This document shows positions 7,596 to 16,156 of a stretch of DNA of 48,734 bases, one piece after another; the stretch's first letter is position 1, and each line of letters begins with the position of its first letter. A model generated the notes under the pieces. The model saw only the letters and a list, made by a program, of their open reading frames with translations, was not told the DNA's origin and ran no database searches. The translations under genes were made by a program, and so were the position numbers. This DNA is from Chloroflexota bacterium (GTDB lineage Bacteria; Chloroflexota; Dehalococcoidia; Bin125): assembly GCA_026707335.1 (NCBI GenBank), contig JAPOXB010000075.1:1-48734 (forward strand), read 5' to 3'.

Positions 7596-8099
7596 CTACG
7601 GCTCACCCGACGGCCACTCCACTCCGCTCTCCACGATGTACTCGGTGCCCTCGGGAAGCGACCCAACGCGCGCTCGCAGGAAGGCCGGAAACAGGCCGGC
7701 GGCCTCCACCGACGCCAGCGGGATCCACTCGAACGTGGTCCCCGGCTCGACTCCCGCGAACCTGCCCTCGCGGCCGGTGACCGCGGAGCCCGGCCCGAAC
7801 TCGATCACGAAGTACAGGGCGACCTCCTGGAACCGGTCGTCGTCCAGGTCGAACAGGTGGTCCGACACGAACACGAGCCGGCCGACCGTCACCTCCTCGC
7901 CCAGCTCTTCCCGGACCTCCCGCGCCAGCGTCGCGGCGGCGCTCTCGCCGTACTCCACCCGACCGCCGGGGACGAAGCACAGGTCGTGACGCACGTCGTG
8001 CTCGACGAGCAGCCGCCCGCCGGACACGGCGATACCGCCCACGCGGTACATGAACGTGAGCCCGCCCTGCTGCGACATGATCATGCCGGGCGGTGTCAT
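7596..8099 (-). CDS. Nudix hydrolase
   Basis: A 167-residue Nudix protein. The Nudix box G-x5-E-x7-REUxEExGU is present as GGRVEYGE, seven residues, then REVREELGEEV, with its metal-binding glutamates intact. Such enzymes hydrolyse nucleoside diphosphates linked to another moiety; the substrate cannot be read from the sequence. GAGGAG six bases before the ATG at 8099 decides the start, although two further Met codons follow within eight residues. It lies tail to tail with the HAD gene and diverges from the quinone oxidoreductase gene across 259 bases. Confidence 0.85.
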   Translation of the reverse strand: MTPPGMIMSQQGGLTFMYRVGGIAVSGGRLLVEHDVRHDLCFVPGGRVEYGESAAATLAREVREELGEEVTVGRLVFVSDHLFDLDDDRFQEVALYFVIEFGPGSAVTGREGRFAGVEPGTTFEWIPLASVEAAGLFPAFLRARVGSLPEGTEYIVESGVEWPSGEP

Positions 8100-8326
8100 C
8101 GCGGCTCCTCGAATCAGCGGGCGCTCCGCCGGCGTGACGACGTCGTTCGCGTGGGACTTCGGGCCGACGCCAACGCGCGCCCGATGTTACCGTCGGAGGC
8201 GCGGGTGGGGCCGCCTTCTCGGAGGCTGCGGTCGCAGCACTAGGCGATTGAGCCCTTCGGATCGTAGGGGCTAACGACCCCGGCTCCACCCGCGCCTCCC
8301 CCGTAGACCCTCGCCCGCCCGCCCCC

Positions 8327-8332
8327 TACCCT
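8327..8332 (+). promoter_or_regulatory. -10-like TACCCT upstream of the quinone oxidoreductase
   Basis: TACCCT in the context CCCCTACCCTCC lies 26 bases before the ATG at 8359. The same core occurs upstream of the LRR genes. No convincing -35 was found. Confidence 0.3.
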
Positions 8333-8358
8333 CCGACCCCACCGCAGGAGGCCCGACC

Positions 8359-9348
8359 ATGAAAGCCATCACCGTCCGAGAGCCCGGCGGGCCCGAGCAG
8401 TTGGTTCTGGCCGACGTGCCCGACCCCGCCCCCGGCCCCGCCGACCTCCTCGTGCGCGTGCACGCGACCGCCCTCAACCGCGCCGACGCCATGCAGCGCC
8501 AGGGTCACTACCCGCCCCAGCACGGCGCCTCGTCGATCCTCGGCCTCGAGCTGGCGGGGGAGGTCGTGGGCATGGGCGCCGAGGCCGAGGGCTTCGCCGT
8601 CGGCGACCACGTCTACGGGCTCAGCGGGGGCGGCGGCTACGGCGAGCTGGCCACCATCCACCACCAGCTCGCCATGCCCATCCCCGACGGCTGGGACTAC
8701 CAGGTCGCCGCTGCGATCCCGGAGGTCTTCTTCACCGCCAACACGGCCGTCAACCACCTGGGCGCGCTGCAGGCCGGCGAGCGCGCGCTGATCCACGGCG
8801 GCGGCAGCGGCGTCGGCATCGCCGCCATCCAGATCGCCCAGCTGCTGGGGGGCGAGGCCTGGATCACGGCCGGCACCGACGAGAAGTGCGTCAAGGCCCG
8901 CGACCTCGGCGCGACCCTGGCCGTCAACTACAAGCGCGACGACTTCGTGGCCGCCGTCGAGGAGGCCTCGGGCGGCGCGGGCGTGCACGTCATCCTCGAC
9001 GTCGTGGGCGGGCCCTACCTGGAGCGCAACCTGCGGTCGCTGGCGCAGGCCGGGCGGCTGGTCGAGGTCGGTCTGATGGGCGGCGCCAAGACGGAGATCA
9101 ACCTGAGCCACCTCATGGCCAAGCGGCTGCGCATCTACGGCACCGTCATGCGATCGCGCCCCCTGGCCGACCGCGTCGCCATCACGCGGGCCTACCGCCG
9201 GGAGCTCGAGCCGGCCCTGATCGACGGCCGCATGCGGGCGGTCATCGACCGCGCCTTCCCCCTTCGCGAAGCCGCCGAGGCGCACCGCTACATGGAGGCC
9301 GACCGCAACTTCGGCAAGATCATCCTCGACGTCGCCGGCGGCGTCTGA
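8359..9348 (+). CDS. NAD(P)H:quinone oxidoreductase, zinc-independent MDR family (PIG3-like)
   Basis: A 329-residue medium-chain dehydrogenase/reductase. It has the GroES-like N-terminal half, then the Rossmann nucleotide motif HGGGSGVGIAAIQIA near residues 147-161, and ends in the usual FGKIILDV. The cysteine and histidine ligands for catalytic and structural zinc are absent, which points to the quinone oxidoreductase/PIG3 branch. It probably reduces quinones or other alpha,beta-unsaturated carbonyls using NADPH. AGGAGG with seven bases of spacing makes the ATG at 8359 certain. It appears monocistronic; the LRR gene A that follows has its own upstream signals. Confidence 0.9.
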   Translation: MKAITVREPGGPEQLVLADVPDPAPGPADLLVRVHATALNRADAMQRQGHYPPQHGASSILGLELAGEVVGMGAEAEGFAVGDHVYGLSGGGGYGELATIHHQLAMPIPDGWDYQVAAAIPEVFFTANTAVNHLGALQAGERALIHGGGSGVGIAAIQIAQLLGGEAWITAGTDEKCVKARDLGATLAVNYKRDDFVAAVEEASGGAGVHVILDVVGGPYLERNLRSLAQAGRLVEVGLMGGAKTEINLSHLMAKRLRIYGTVMRSRPLADRVAITRAYRRELEPALIDGRMRAVIDRAFPLREAAEAHRYMEADRNFGKIILDVAGGV

Positions 9349-9374
9349 CCGGCGGCGCAGTCGATCGCTACCCT
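9345..9374 (+). promoter_or_regulatory. Putative promoter of LRR gene A
   Basis: CTGACC (9345-9350) and TACCCT (9369-9374) are separated by 18 bases; TACCCT ends 40 bases before the GTG start. The same -10 and distance recur upstream of LRR genes C-F. Confidence 0.4.
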
Positions 9375-9414
9375 GGTTCCGGGCAGGAAAGACGTGGACG
9401 GGTCTGGGTGAGCA

Positions 9415-12400
9415 GTGCGTAAGCGCTCAGCGGTTCTGCTTGCGACTCTGCTGGTGGTGAGCCTGGCGGTGGTCACGGGTCGGCCGTCCGCGGCCGCGCC
9501 CCCCACCTGCGAGAACGGCGTCGTCGTCCCCGACCCCGAGGCCAACCGCGGCCTCGTCCTCGACTGCGCGAATCTGCTGGCGGCGAAGACGCAGTTCACC
9601 GCGCCCCACCCGCTGAACTGGGGAGCCGAGACGCCCATCGCCCGGTGGGACGGTGTCACCCTCGGTGGCTACCCGCCACGCGTGCGGGAACTGTACCTGC
9701 GCGCGCGCGGGTTCACGGGCCGGGTCCCGCCGCACTTGGCCAACGTCCGCGAGTTGCGCGAGCTCTCGCTGCCGGACAACCAACTCACGGGTTCCATCCC
9801 ACCCGAGTTGGGATCGCTGCGGCATCTGGAACGACTGTGGCTCCACGGCAACCAGTTGACCGGCGGCATCCCGCCGGAATTGAGTTCCTTGCGCGCCCTG
9901 GAGTATCTGTGGCTCCAGGACAACCACCTCACGGGCGGCATCCCGGCCGAGCTTGGAACCCTCTCGAACCTGACGGATCTGCTGCTGCGCGGCAATCAGT
10001 TGACGGGCCCGATCCCGGCCGAGCTGGGGTCGTTGCGCGATCTGAGGGCCCTCTGGCTGCAGGACAACCAGTTCAGCGGATCGATCCCGCCCGCTCTCGG
10101 ATCCCTGCGCAGCCTGCGCACGCTCCTGCTGAGCGACAATGAACTCACGGGCGCGATCCCCGCACAACTGACGTCCCTCATCAGCCTCGAATACCTGCGC
10201 TTGAGCGGTAACGCCGGCCTGACCGGCTGCATCCCCCAGCCGCTACGGGAGGTGCGCGAGCACGACCTCGCCGAGATCGGCCTCCCCAACTGCAGACCCC
10301 TGCCTCCGCCCTGCGAGGACGGCATCACCGTCCCCAACCCCGCCGGCAACCCTGGCTTGGTCTCCGACTGCGCCGCCCTACTTGCCGCGCGGGACCAACT
10401 GAGGGGCTACGCCGCCCTCAACTGGGTTCGCAACATCCCCATCACCATATGGGACGGCGTCACCATCGAGGGCGACCCGCCACGCGTGCGTGGACTCGAA
10501 CTGGGGCGGCGCGGCTTGACGGGTGCGATCCCGGCGCAACTCGGTGACCTCACCGCCCTGGAGGAGGTGCGCCTCGATCGCAACCGGTTGCACGGCCCGA
10601 TCCCACCGGAACTGGGAGGCCTCCACAACCTCCGATTCCTCGACCTGGCGTACAACCATCTGCGCGGCTCGGTTCCGCCGGAGCTGGCATCACTTGGCAA
10701 GCTGGGATCCCTAGCCTTGGACGGCAATGGACTGACCGGCCCGATCCCCCCGGAGATCAGCGCGCTGTCCTCGCTCTGGTACCTCGGTCTCGGTGACAAC
10801 CGGCTCACCGGGCCGATCCCGGCGGAGCTGGCGGCCTTGCTCAATCTCCAGGAGTTGCGTCTGGACACGAACCAACTGACCGGGCCGATCCCTGCAGCCC
10901 TGGGATCGCTGCCTCACCTGTGGCGACTACGTCTGAACGGCAACCGGCTGACCGGCGCGATTCCAGCGGAGATCGCGTCGCTGGGCGCCCTGCGGTACCT
11001 GCACCTGCACGAGAACCGGCTCAGCGGCGCGATCCCGGCGGCGCTCGGATCGCTGCCCGCCCTGGAAACCCTGTCCTTGAACGGCAACCAACTGACGGGG
11101 CCGATCCCGCCGGCGCTGGGATCGCTGGGCGCCTTGCAGTTCCTGGGCCTGGGCGACAACCGGCTGACCGGCGCCATCCCGCCCGCGCTGGGCGGCCTGG
11201 CGTGGTTGCGGATTCTGACGCTGAGCGGTAACCAGCTCAGCGGCCCGATTCCCGACGCGCTGGGGAGCCTGGGGACATTGAGCTACCTGCACCTGCACGA
11301 CAACCAACTCACCGGGCGGATCCCCACGGCGCTGGCGGGCCTGATCACCCTGCGGCGTCTGTCACTGAGCGAGAACCAGCTGAGCGGAGCGATCCCGGGC
11401 GGGCTCGGGGTGCTGCGCGAGTTGGAGGAACTGTCGCTGCACACCAACCAGTTGAGCGGCCCGATCCCCACTTCGCTGGCCTGGCTCTCGGCGCTGCGTT
11501 CCCTGCGGCTGAGTGGCAACCCCGGTCTCACCGGCTGCGTCCCCCCGTCCCTCCGCGACATCGGGACGAACGACCTTGCCTTGCCCGACTGCCCGCCGTC
11601 GGCGCCCTCTCCGTGCGAGAACGGCACGGCCGTCGCCAACCCCGAGGACAACCCCGCCCTCGTCCTCGACTGCGCCATTCTGCTCGGCCTCAGGGATACG
11701 CTCACCGGCGACGCCACGCTCAACTGGGACCCCGCCACCCCCATGTGGCGCTGGGACGGCGTCGTGAGGGGTGGGTGGCCGCGGCGCGTGTGGGCGCTCA
11801 ATTTGTCGCGGCGTAGCCTCTCGGGCCGTATCCCGCTGGAACTGGGGAGACTGGCGGGACTGCATAGCCTACGGCTGGACGACAACCAGCTCAGCGGGCC
11901 CATCCCGGCGACGCTTGGAGCACTGCGCAATCTGACAAACCTGTCGCTGAGCAGGAACCAGTTGACAGGGCCCATCCCAGCGGCGCTCGCCTCACTGCGC
12001 GACCTGGGGGATCTGGGTCTGCGGGGCAACCGGCTCAACGGCCCCATCCCGCCATGGCTGGGGTCCATGAGCACGCTCTGGCGCCTGGAACTGAGCGAAA
12101 ACCATCTCACGGGCCCGATCCCCGCCGCTCTGGGGGCCTTGGCCGACCTGAAGCATCTGGACCTGCGCGACAACCAACTGAGCGGTCCCATCCCGCGGGA
12201 GGTCCGACTGCTGGACCGCACCGAGAAGCTGTATCTGGGCGGCAACCCCGGGCTGACGGGGTGCCTCCCGTCCGTCCTGCGGGCCGTAGCGAACAACGAC
12301 TTGGCCGGACTCTCGCTACCCGACTGCCCGCCGCCGCCCGCCCCCGCGCAAGCGTGCGTGAACGGAGCCGCGGTCGCCCAGGCCGCCGACAACCCCGGCC

Positions 12401-13290
12401 TCGTCTCCGACTGCGCGATCCTGCTCACGGCGCTGTATGTGCTACGCGGCGACGCGCTCCTCAACTGGGATCCGGCGACGCCGATCACCGAGTGGGACGG
12501 CGTCAGCGTCAATGGCGAGCCGCCGCGCGTCACGCAGTTGGAACTCTCAGGGCGCCCGCTCACGGGGTCGATCCCCCCGCAGTTGGGCGGGCTGACGGCA
12601 CTCCGCGAGTTGCATCTCGCGCACACCCGCCTGAGCGGCGCCATCCCCGAGCAACTCGGTGACTTGGCGACCCTGGGCTCGCTGCGGCTGGCTGGCAATC
12701 AACTGACCGGGGCCATCCCGCCGGAACTCGGAGCCCTGTCAAATCTGCGGTCCCTGACTCTGAGTCACAACCAACTCAGCGGCCCGATCCCGCCGGAGCT
12801 TCGCGGGCTCAGCGCCCTACGCACCCTGTCGCTACACTATAACCAACTCAGCGGGCCGATACCGGCGGCGCTGGGCCAACTGGGCGACCTGGACTACGTC
12901 TCGTTGAACAACAACCAACTCACGGGCTCAATCCCCGCCGCCCTGGGGGCCTTGGCCGAACTGAGGCACCTGAGCCTGCGCATCAACCAACTGAGCGGTC
13001 CCATCCCGCCCGCGTGGGGAGCGCTGGGGGCTCTGCGGTACCTCTACCTCGACCACAACCAGCTCAGCGGTCCGATTCCAACTGAGTTGGGCTCGCTGCG
13101 CCACCTGAACACCCTATGGCTTCACAACAACCACCTCAGTGGCTCGATCCCAGCGGCGTTATCGGAGCTGGGAGACTTGGTGTATCTCTATCTGAGTGGC
13201 AATCCGATCACCGGCTGCGTGCCCGTGGCGGTCCGTGATGTGAAGTACAACGACCTCGACCAACTCTCCCTGCCCGACTGCCCGCCCTGA
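9415..13290 (+). CDS. LRR gene A: secreted four-module plant-type leucine-rich-repeat protein
   Basis: A 1291-residue protein. A Sec signal peptide (RKR, hydrophobic core, likely cleavage after PSAAA) is followed by four modules at about 33-298, 299-731, 732-979 and 980-1291. Each begins with a cap containing CxNG, a second Cys in DCAxLL, LNW and WDGV, then 24-residue LRRs of the type LTGxIPxxLGxLxxL. Each closes with GCxP and LPDCPP, giving four cysteines per module. I count about 8, 15, 7 and 10 LRRs. There is no C-terminal anchor, kinase or catalytic domain, so it is probably released or loosely surface-bound. The start is GTG with a weaker ribosome site than its paralogs. Ligand and function are unknown; recognition or adhesion is inference from the fold. 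Confidence 0.9.
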   Translation: MRKRSAVLLATLLVVSLAVVTGRPSAAAPPTCENGVVVPDPEANRGLVLDCANLLAAKTQFTAPHPLNWGAETPIARWDGVTLGGYPPRVRELYLRARGFTGRVPPHLANVRELRELSLPDNQLTGSIPPELGSLRHLERLWLHGNQLTGGIPPELSSLRALEYLWLQDNHLTGGIPAELGTLSNLTDLLLRGNQLTGPIPAELGSLRDLRALWLQDNQFSGSIPPALGSLRSLRTLLLSDNELTGAIPAQLTSLISLEYLRLSGNAGLTGCIPQPLREVREHDLAEIGLPNCRPLPPPCEDGITVPNPAGNPGLVSDCAALLAARDQLRGYAALNWVRNIPITIWDGVTIEGDPPRVRGLELGRRGLTGAIPAQLGDLTALEEVRLDRNRLHGPIPPELGGLHNLRFLDLAYNHLRGSVPPELASLGKLGSLALDGNGLTGPIPPEISALSSLWYLGLGDNRLTGPIPAELAALLNLQELRLDTNQLTGPIPAALGSLPHLWRLRLNGNRLTGAIPAEIASLGALRYLHLHENRLSGAIPAALGSLPALETLSLNGNQLTGPIPPALGSLGALQFLGLGDNRLTGAIPPALGGLAWLRILTLSGNQLSGPIPDALGSLGTLSYLHLHDNQLTGRIPTALAGLITLRRLSLSENQLSGAIPGGLGVLRELEELSLHTNQLSGPIPTSLAWLSALRSLRLSGNPGLTGCVPPSLRDIGTNDLALPDCPPSAPSPCENGTAVANPEDNPALVLDCAILLGLRDTLTGDATLNWDPATPMWRWDGVVRGGWPRRVWALNLSRRSLSGRIPLELGRLAGLHSLRLDDNQLSGPIPATLGALRNLTNLSLSRNQLTGPIPAALASLRDLGDLGLRGNRLNGPIPPWLGSMSTLWRLELSENHLTGPIPAALGALADLKHLDLRDNQLSGPIPREVRLLDRTEKLYLGGNPGLTGCLPSVLRAVANNDLAGLSLPDCPPPPAPAQACVNGAAVAQAADNPGLVSDCAILLTALYVLRGDALLNWDPATPITEWDGVSVNGEPPRVTQLELSGRPLTGSIPPQLGGLTALRELHLAHTRLSGAIPEQLGDLATLGSLRLAGNQLTGAIPPELGALSNLRSLTLSHNQLSGPIPPELRGLSALRTLSLHYNQLSGPIPAALGQLGDLDYVSLNNNQLTGSIPAALGALAELRHLSLRINQLSGPIPPAWGALGALRYLYLDHNQLSGPIPTELGSLRHLNTLWLHNNHLSGSIPAALSELGDLVYLYLSGNPITGCVPVAVRDVKYNDLDQLSLPDCPP

Positions 13291-13300
13291 CCCGATCCCC

Positions 13301-13306
13301 TACCCT
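13301..13306 (+). promoter_or_regulatory. -10-like TACCCT of LRR gene B
   Basis: TACCCT lies 34 bases before the GTG of gene B, in the 50-base gap after gene A. The GTG is preceded by GGAGGTGATCC, an 11-base perfect complement of the 16S rRNA 3' end. Confidence 0.4.
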
Positions 13307-13340
13307 CCCCGCGCCCGACCCGGACGGCGGGAGGTGATCC

Positions 13341-15965
13341 GTGCGCACGCGCCCCGTCGCCGCTGGCCTCGCCGCGTTGCTGCTGCTCGCCGGGCTCGCC
13401 GCCGCGCCCGGCCCTGTCCGGGCCGCGCCCCCCACCTGCGAGAACGGCATCGTCGTCCCCGACCCCGAAGCCAACCGCGGCCTCGTCCTCGACTGCGCGA
13501 ACCTGCTCGCCGCCAAGACCCTGTTCGACGCCCCCACGCCGCTGAACTGGGGCGGCGAGACGCCGATCGCGGAGTGGGACGGCGTCACCGTCGGCGGGGA
13601 GCCGCCGCGCGTCGAGGAGTTGGACCTGTCGTCACGCGGCCTCACGGGCCGCATCGCGCCGCAACTGGGCCGTCTGACGGCGCTGCGCGAGTTGACGCTT
13701 CCCGACAACCGCCTCGCGGGGCCGATCCCGGATTCGCTGGGCGACCTGCGCGACCTGGAGTCGCTGTCGCTGCACGGCAACGCACTCGATGGCCCGCTTC
13801 CTCCAGGGCTGGGGCTGCTGGCCGCGCTGCGCTTCCTGGAGCTGCACGACAACCGGCTGACCGGCGCCATCCCCGAGCGATTCGGGAACCTGCGGGGCCT
13901 CGTCGTCCTCTCCCTGTCCGACAACCAACTGACGGGGCTGATCCCGCCGGCGCTGGGATCGCTGTCGACCCTGGAATCGCTGCGGCTCGACGGGAACCAG
14001 CTGACCTGGGTGATCCCCGCCGAGATGGGCGCCCTGCGCAACCTTCGCCATCTACTCCTGACGGACAACGACTTGGAGGGGCACATCCCGTCCGCGCTCG
14101 GGTTCCTGCGCGACTTGGAGTCGCTGTCGCTGGGCGGCAATCGGCTGAGCGGCGTCATCCCGCCGTGGCTGACCGACCTGTCCGCCCTGCGCTTGCTCGA
14201 TCTGGCCGGCAACGAATTCAAGGGGCCGATCCCGCCCGGGCTCGCGACGCTGGCCGGCCTCGACACCCTGCTGCTGGCCGACAACCGGCTGACCGGGCCG
14301 ATCCCGCCGGCGCTGGCCGAGATGCCCGCCCTGGCGCGGCTGTCGTTGGCCGGCAACCCCGGCCTCGACGGCTGCATTCCCCTGCCGTTGCACGACCTGC
14401 CCGACAACGACCTGAGCGACGTCCCTCTGCCCGACTGCCCGCCTCCCCATCCCTGCGAGACCGACGGCGCCGTGTTCAACGCCGCCGCCAGGCCCGGTCT
14501 CGTCTTCGACTGCAAGATCCTGCTCGGTCTCAAGGACACGCTCGCTGGGGAGGGTACGCTCAACTGGGACGCCGCGACCCCCATGCTGCTCTGGGACGGC
14601 ATCGTGATCCATGGGACGCCGCGGCGCGTCTGGGGAATCGACCTCACGTCGCGCGGGCTCACGGGGCGCATTCCGCCGGACCTCGCCGGCCTGACCGATC
14701 TGCGCGCGCTTTGGCTCGGGGGCAACCGGCTGACGGGCGGTATCCCGCCCGCGCTCGCGCTCTTGCCGCATCTGTCGAGCCTGCGGCTGCAGCGCAACCA
14801 GTTGGCCGGTCCCATCCCCCGCGAACTCGGCGCCCTGCCCCACCTGCAACTGCTCACGCTGTCCGACAACCGGCTGAGCGGTCACATCCCGCCGCAGTTG
14901 AGCGATCTGCCCGGCCTGATCTACCTCTCCCTCAACGGCAACCAACTCAGCGGCGAGATCCCGTCCGAGTTGGCGTCGCTGCCCAGCATCGGCTACCTCT
15001 GGCTGTACGGGAACCGGCTCAGCGGCTCGATCCCGGCGGCGCTCGGGTCGGTGGCGCAGCTCGTGCACCTCGACCTGCACGACAACCAGTTGAGCGGGGC
15101 CATCCCGGCGGAACTCGGCGACTTGGCTGCGCTCGGCTCGCTGCGGCTGCACGGCAATCAACTGAGCGGGCCCATCCCAGCGGAACTCGGGGCGCTGGCC
15201 AATCTGTGGGAGTTGTGGCTGGACGACAACCAACTCAGCGGTCCGATCCCGGCCGAGTTGGCCGCCCTGTCGCGGCTCTGGTTCCTGCGGCTGCAGGGCA
15301 ATCAACTGAGCGGCCCCATCCCGCCGGAACTCGGCTCGCTGCCCGTCCTGCGGCTGCTGCATCTGGGCGACAACGACCTGAGCGGCCCCATCCCGGCGGC
15401 GCTGGCATCCCTGCCCGGCCTGACGAACCTCCGCCTCAACGACAACAACCTCAGCGGCCCGATCCCGATCGAACTGGCGTCGATGCCCAGCCTGGGAGCC
15501 CTGCAGTTGTCCGGCAACCAGCTCAGCGGCCCCATCCCGGTCGAGTTGGCGTCGCTGTCGCAGCTGCGGGAACTGCGGCTGAGCGACAACCAGTTGAGCG
15601 GCCCCATCCCGCCGGCGCTCGCCGCGCTGGGCGGCATGCAGTACCTCTTCCTCGACGGCAACCAACTGACGGGCCCCATCCCGTGGTCGCTCGGCCTGCT
15701 GCGCCGCATGCAGGCCATCTCCCTCGCCGGCAACCAACTGAGCGGCCCCATCCCGCCGGAATTGGGCGCCCTCCGCTTCGTCTGGTTCGTGTCGCTCAGC
15801 GACAACCAACTCAGCGGCCCGATTCCGATCGAACTCGCGGATCTCCCCCGTTTGGCGGTCCTTTATCTGGGCGGCAACCAACTCAGCGGCTGCGTCCCCC
15901 CGGCGCTGCGGGACGTCCAGACGAACGACCTCGCGGACGTCGCCCTGCCCGACTGCCCGCCCTGA
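13341..15965 (+). CDS. LRR gene B: secreted two-module plant-type LRR protein
   Basis: An 874-residue paralog of gene A: signal peptide ending near PVRAA, then modules at about 32-369 (11 LRRs) and 370-874 (18 LRRs, the longest run in the family). The second cap is divergent, with CETDGAVFN in place of CENGxxV, but keeps the Cys pair, LNW and a WDGI variant. Repeats in module 2 are very uniform (LSGPIPxELxSL), which suggests recent repeat amplification. The extended GGAGGTGATCC ribosome site fixes the GTG start. The protein ends at LPDCPP with no anchor. A long open frame on the opposite strand is a shadow of the GC-rich repeats. Confidence 0.9.
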   Translation: MRTRPVAAGLAALLLLAGLAAAPGPVRAAPPTCENGIVVPDPEANRGLVLDCANLLAAKTLFDAPTPLNWGGETPIAEWDGVTVGGEPPRVEELDLSSRGLTGRIAPQLGRLTALRELTLPDNRLAGPIPDSLGDLRDLESLSLHGNALDGPLPPGLGLLAALRFLELHDNRLTGAIPERFGNLRGLVVLSLSDNQLTGLIPPALGSLSTLESLRLDGNQLTWVIPAEMGALRNLRHLLLTDNDLEGHIPSALGFLRDLESLSLGGNRLSGVIPPWLTDLSALRLLDLAGNEFKGPIPPGLATLAGLDTLLLADNRLTGPIPPALAEMPALARLSLAGNPGLDGCIPLPLHDLPDNDLSDVPLPDCPPPHPCETDGAVFNAAARPGLVFDCKILLGLKDTLAGEGTLNWDAATPMLLWDGIVIHGTPRRVWGIDLTSRGLTGRIPPDLAGLTDLRALWLGGNRLTGGIPPALALLPHLSSLRLQRNQLAGPIPRELGALPHLQLLTLSDNRLSGHIPPQLSDLPGLIYLSLNGNQLSGEIPSELASLPSIGYLWLYGNRLSGSIPAALGSVAQLVHLDLHDNQLSGAIPAELGDLAALGSLRLHGNQLSGPIPAELGALANLWELWLDDNQLSGPIPAELAALSRLWFLRLQGNQLSGPIPPELGSLPVLRLLHLGDNDLSGPIPAALASLPGLTNLRLNDNNLSGPIPIELASMPSLGALQLSGNQLSGPIPVELASLSQLRELRLSDNQLSGPIPPALAALGGMQYLFLDGNQLTGPIPWSLGLLRRMQAISLAGNQLSGPIPPELGALRFVWFVSLSDNQLSGPIPIELADLPRLAVLYLGGNQLSGCVPPALRDVQTNDLADVALPDCPP

Positions 15966-15968
15966 CCG

Positions 15969-16156
15969 GTGCGCCATCCCCTACCCTGGCACGCGGCGGA
16001 GGCCACGCGTCGGGGGCGGAGGTGATCCGTGCGCACGCGCCGCGCGATCCTCCTCGCGGGCCTGCTGGCGGCCGTCCTGGCGGCGGTCGACGGACGTCCC
16101 GCCCGGGCGGAGCCCCCCACCTGCGAGAACGGCGTCGTCGTCCCCGACCCCGAGGT
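15969..16156 (+). repeat. 188-bp perfect direct repeat, copy 1 (promoter to N-cap of LRR gene C)
   Basis: Identical base for base to 18573-18760. It covers the -10-like TACCCT (15982-15987), the ribosome site, the GTG start, the whole signal peptide and the start of the first N-cap. The two copies are 2604 bp apart, an exact multiple of three, so recombination between them would keep the frame. Confidence 0.9.

Noticed and set aside
14052..15977. A 641-codon open frame on the minus strand opposite LRR gene B, and similar long antisense frames opposite genes A, D and F
   Set aside because: They mirror the 72-bp LRR periodicity in GC-rich DNA, are Arg/Gln-rich low complexity, and have no ribosome site or domain; the + frames have signal peptides, caps and LRRs.
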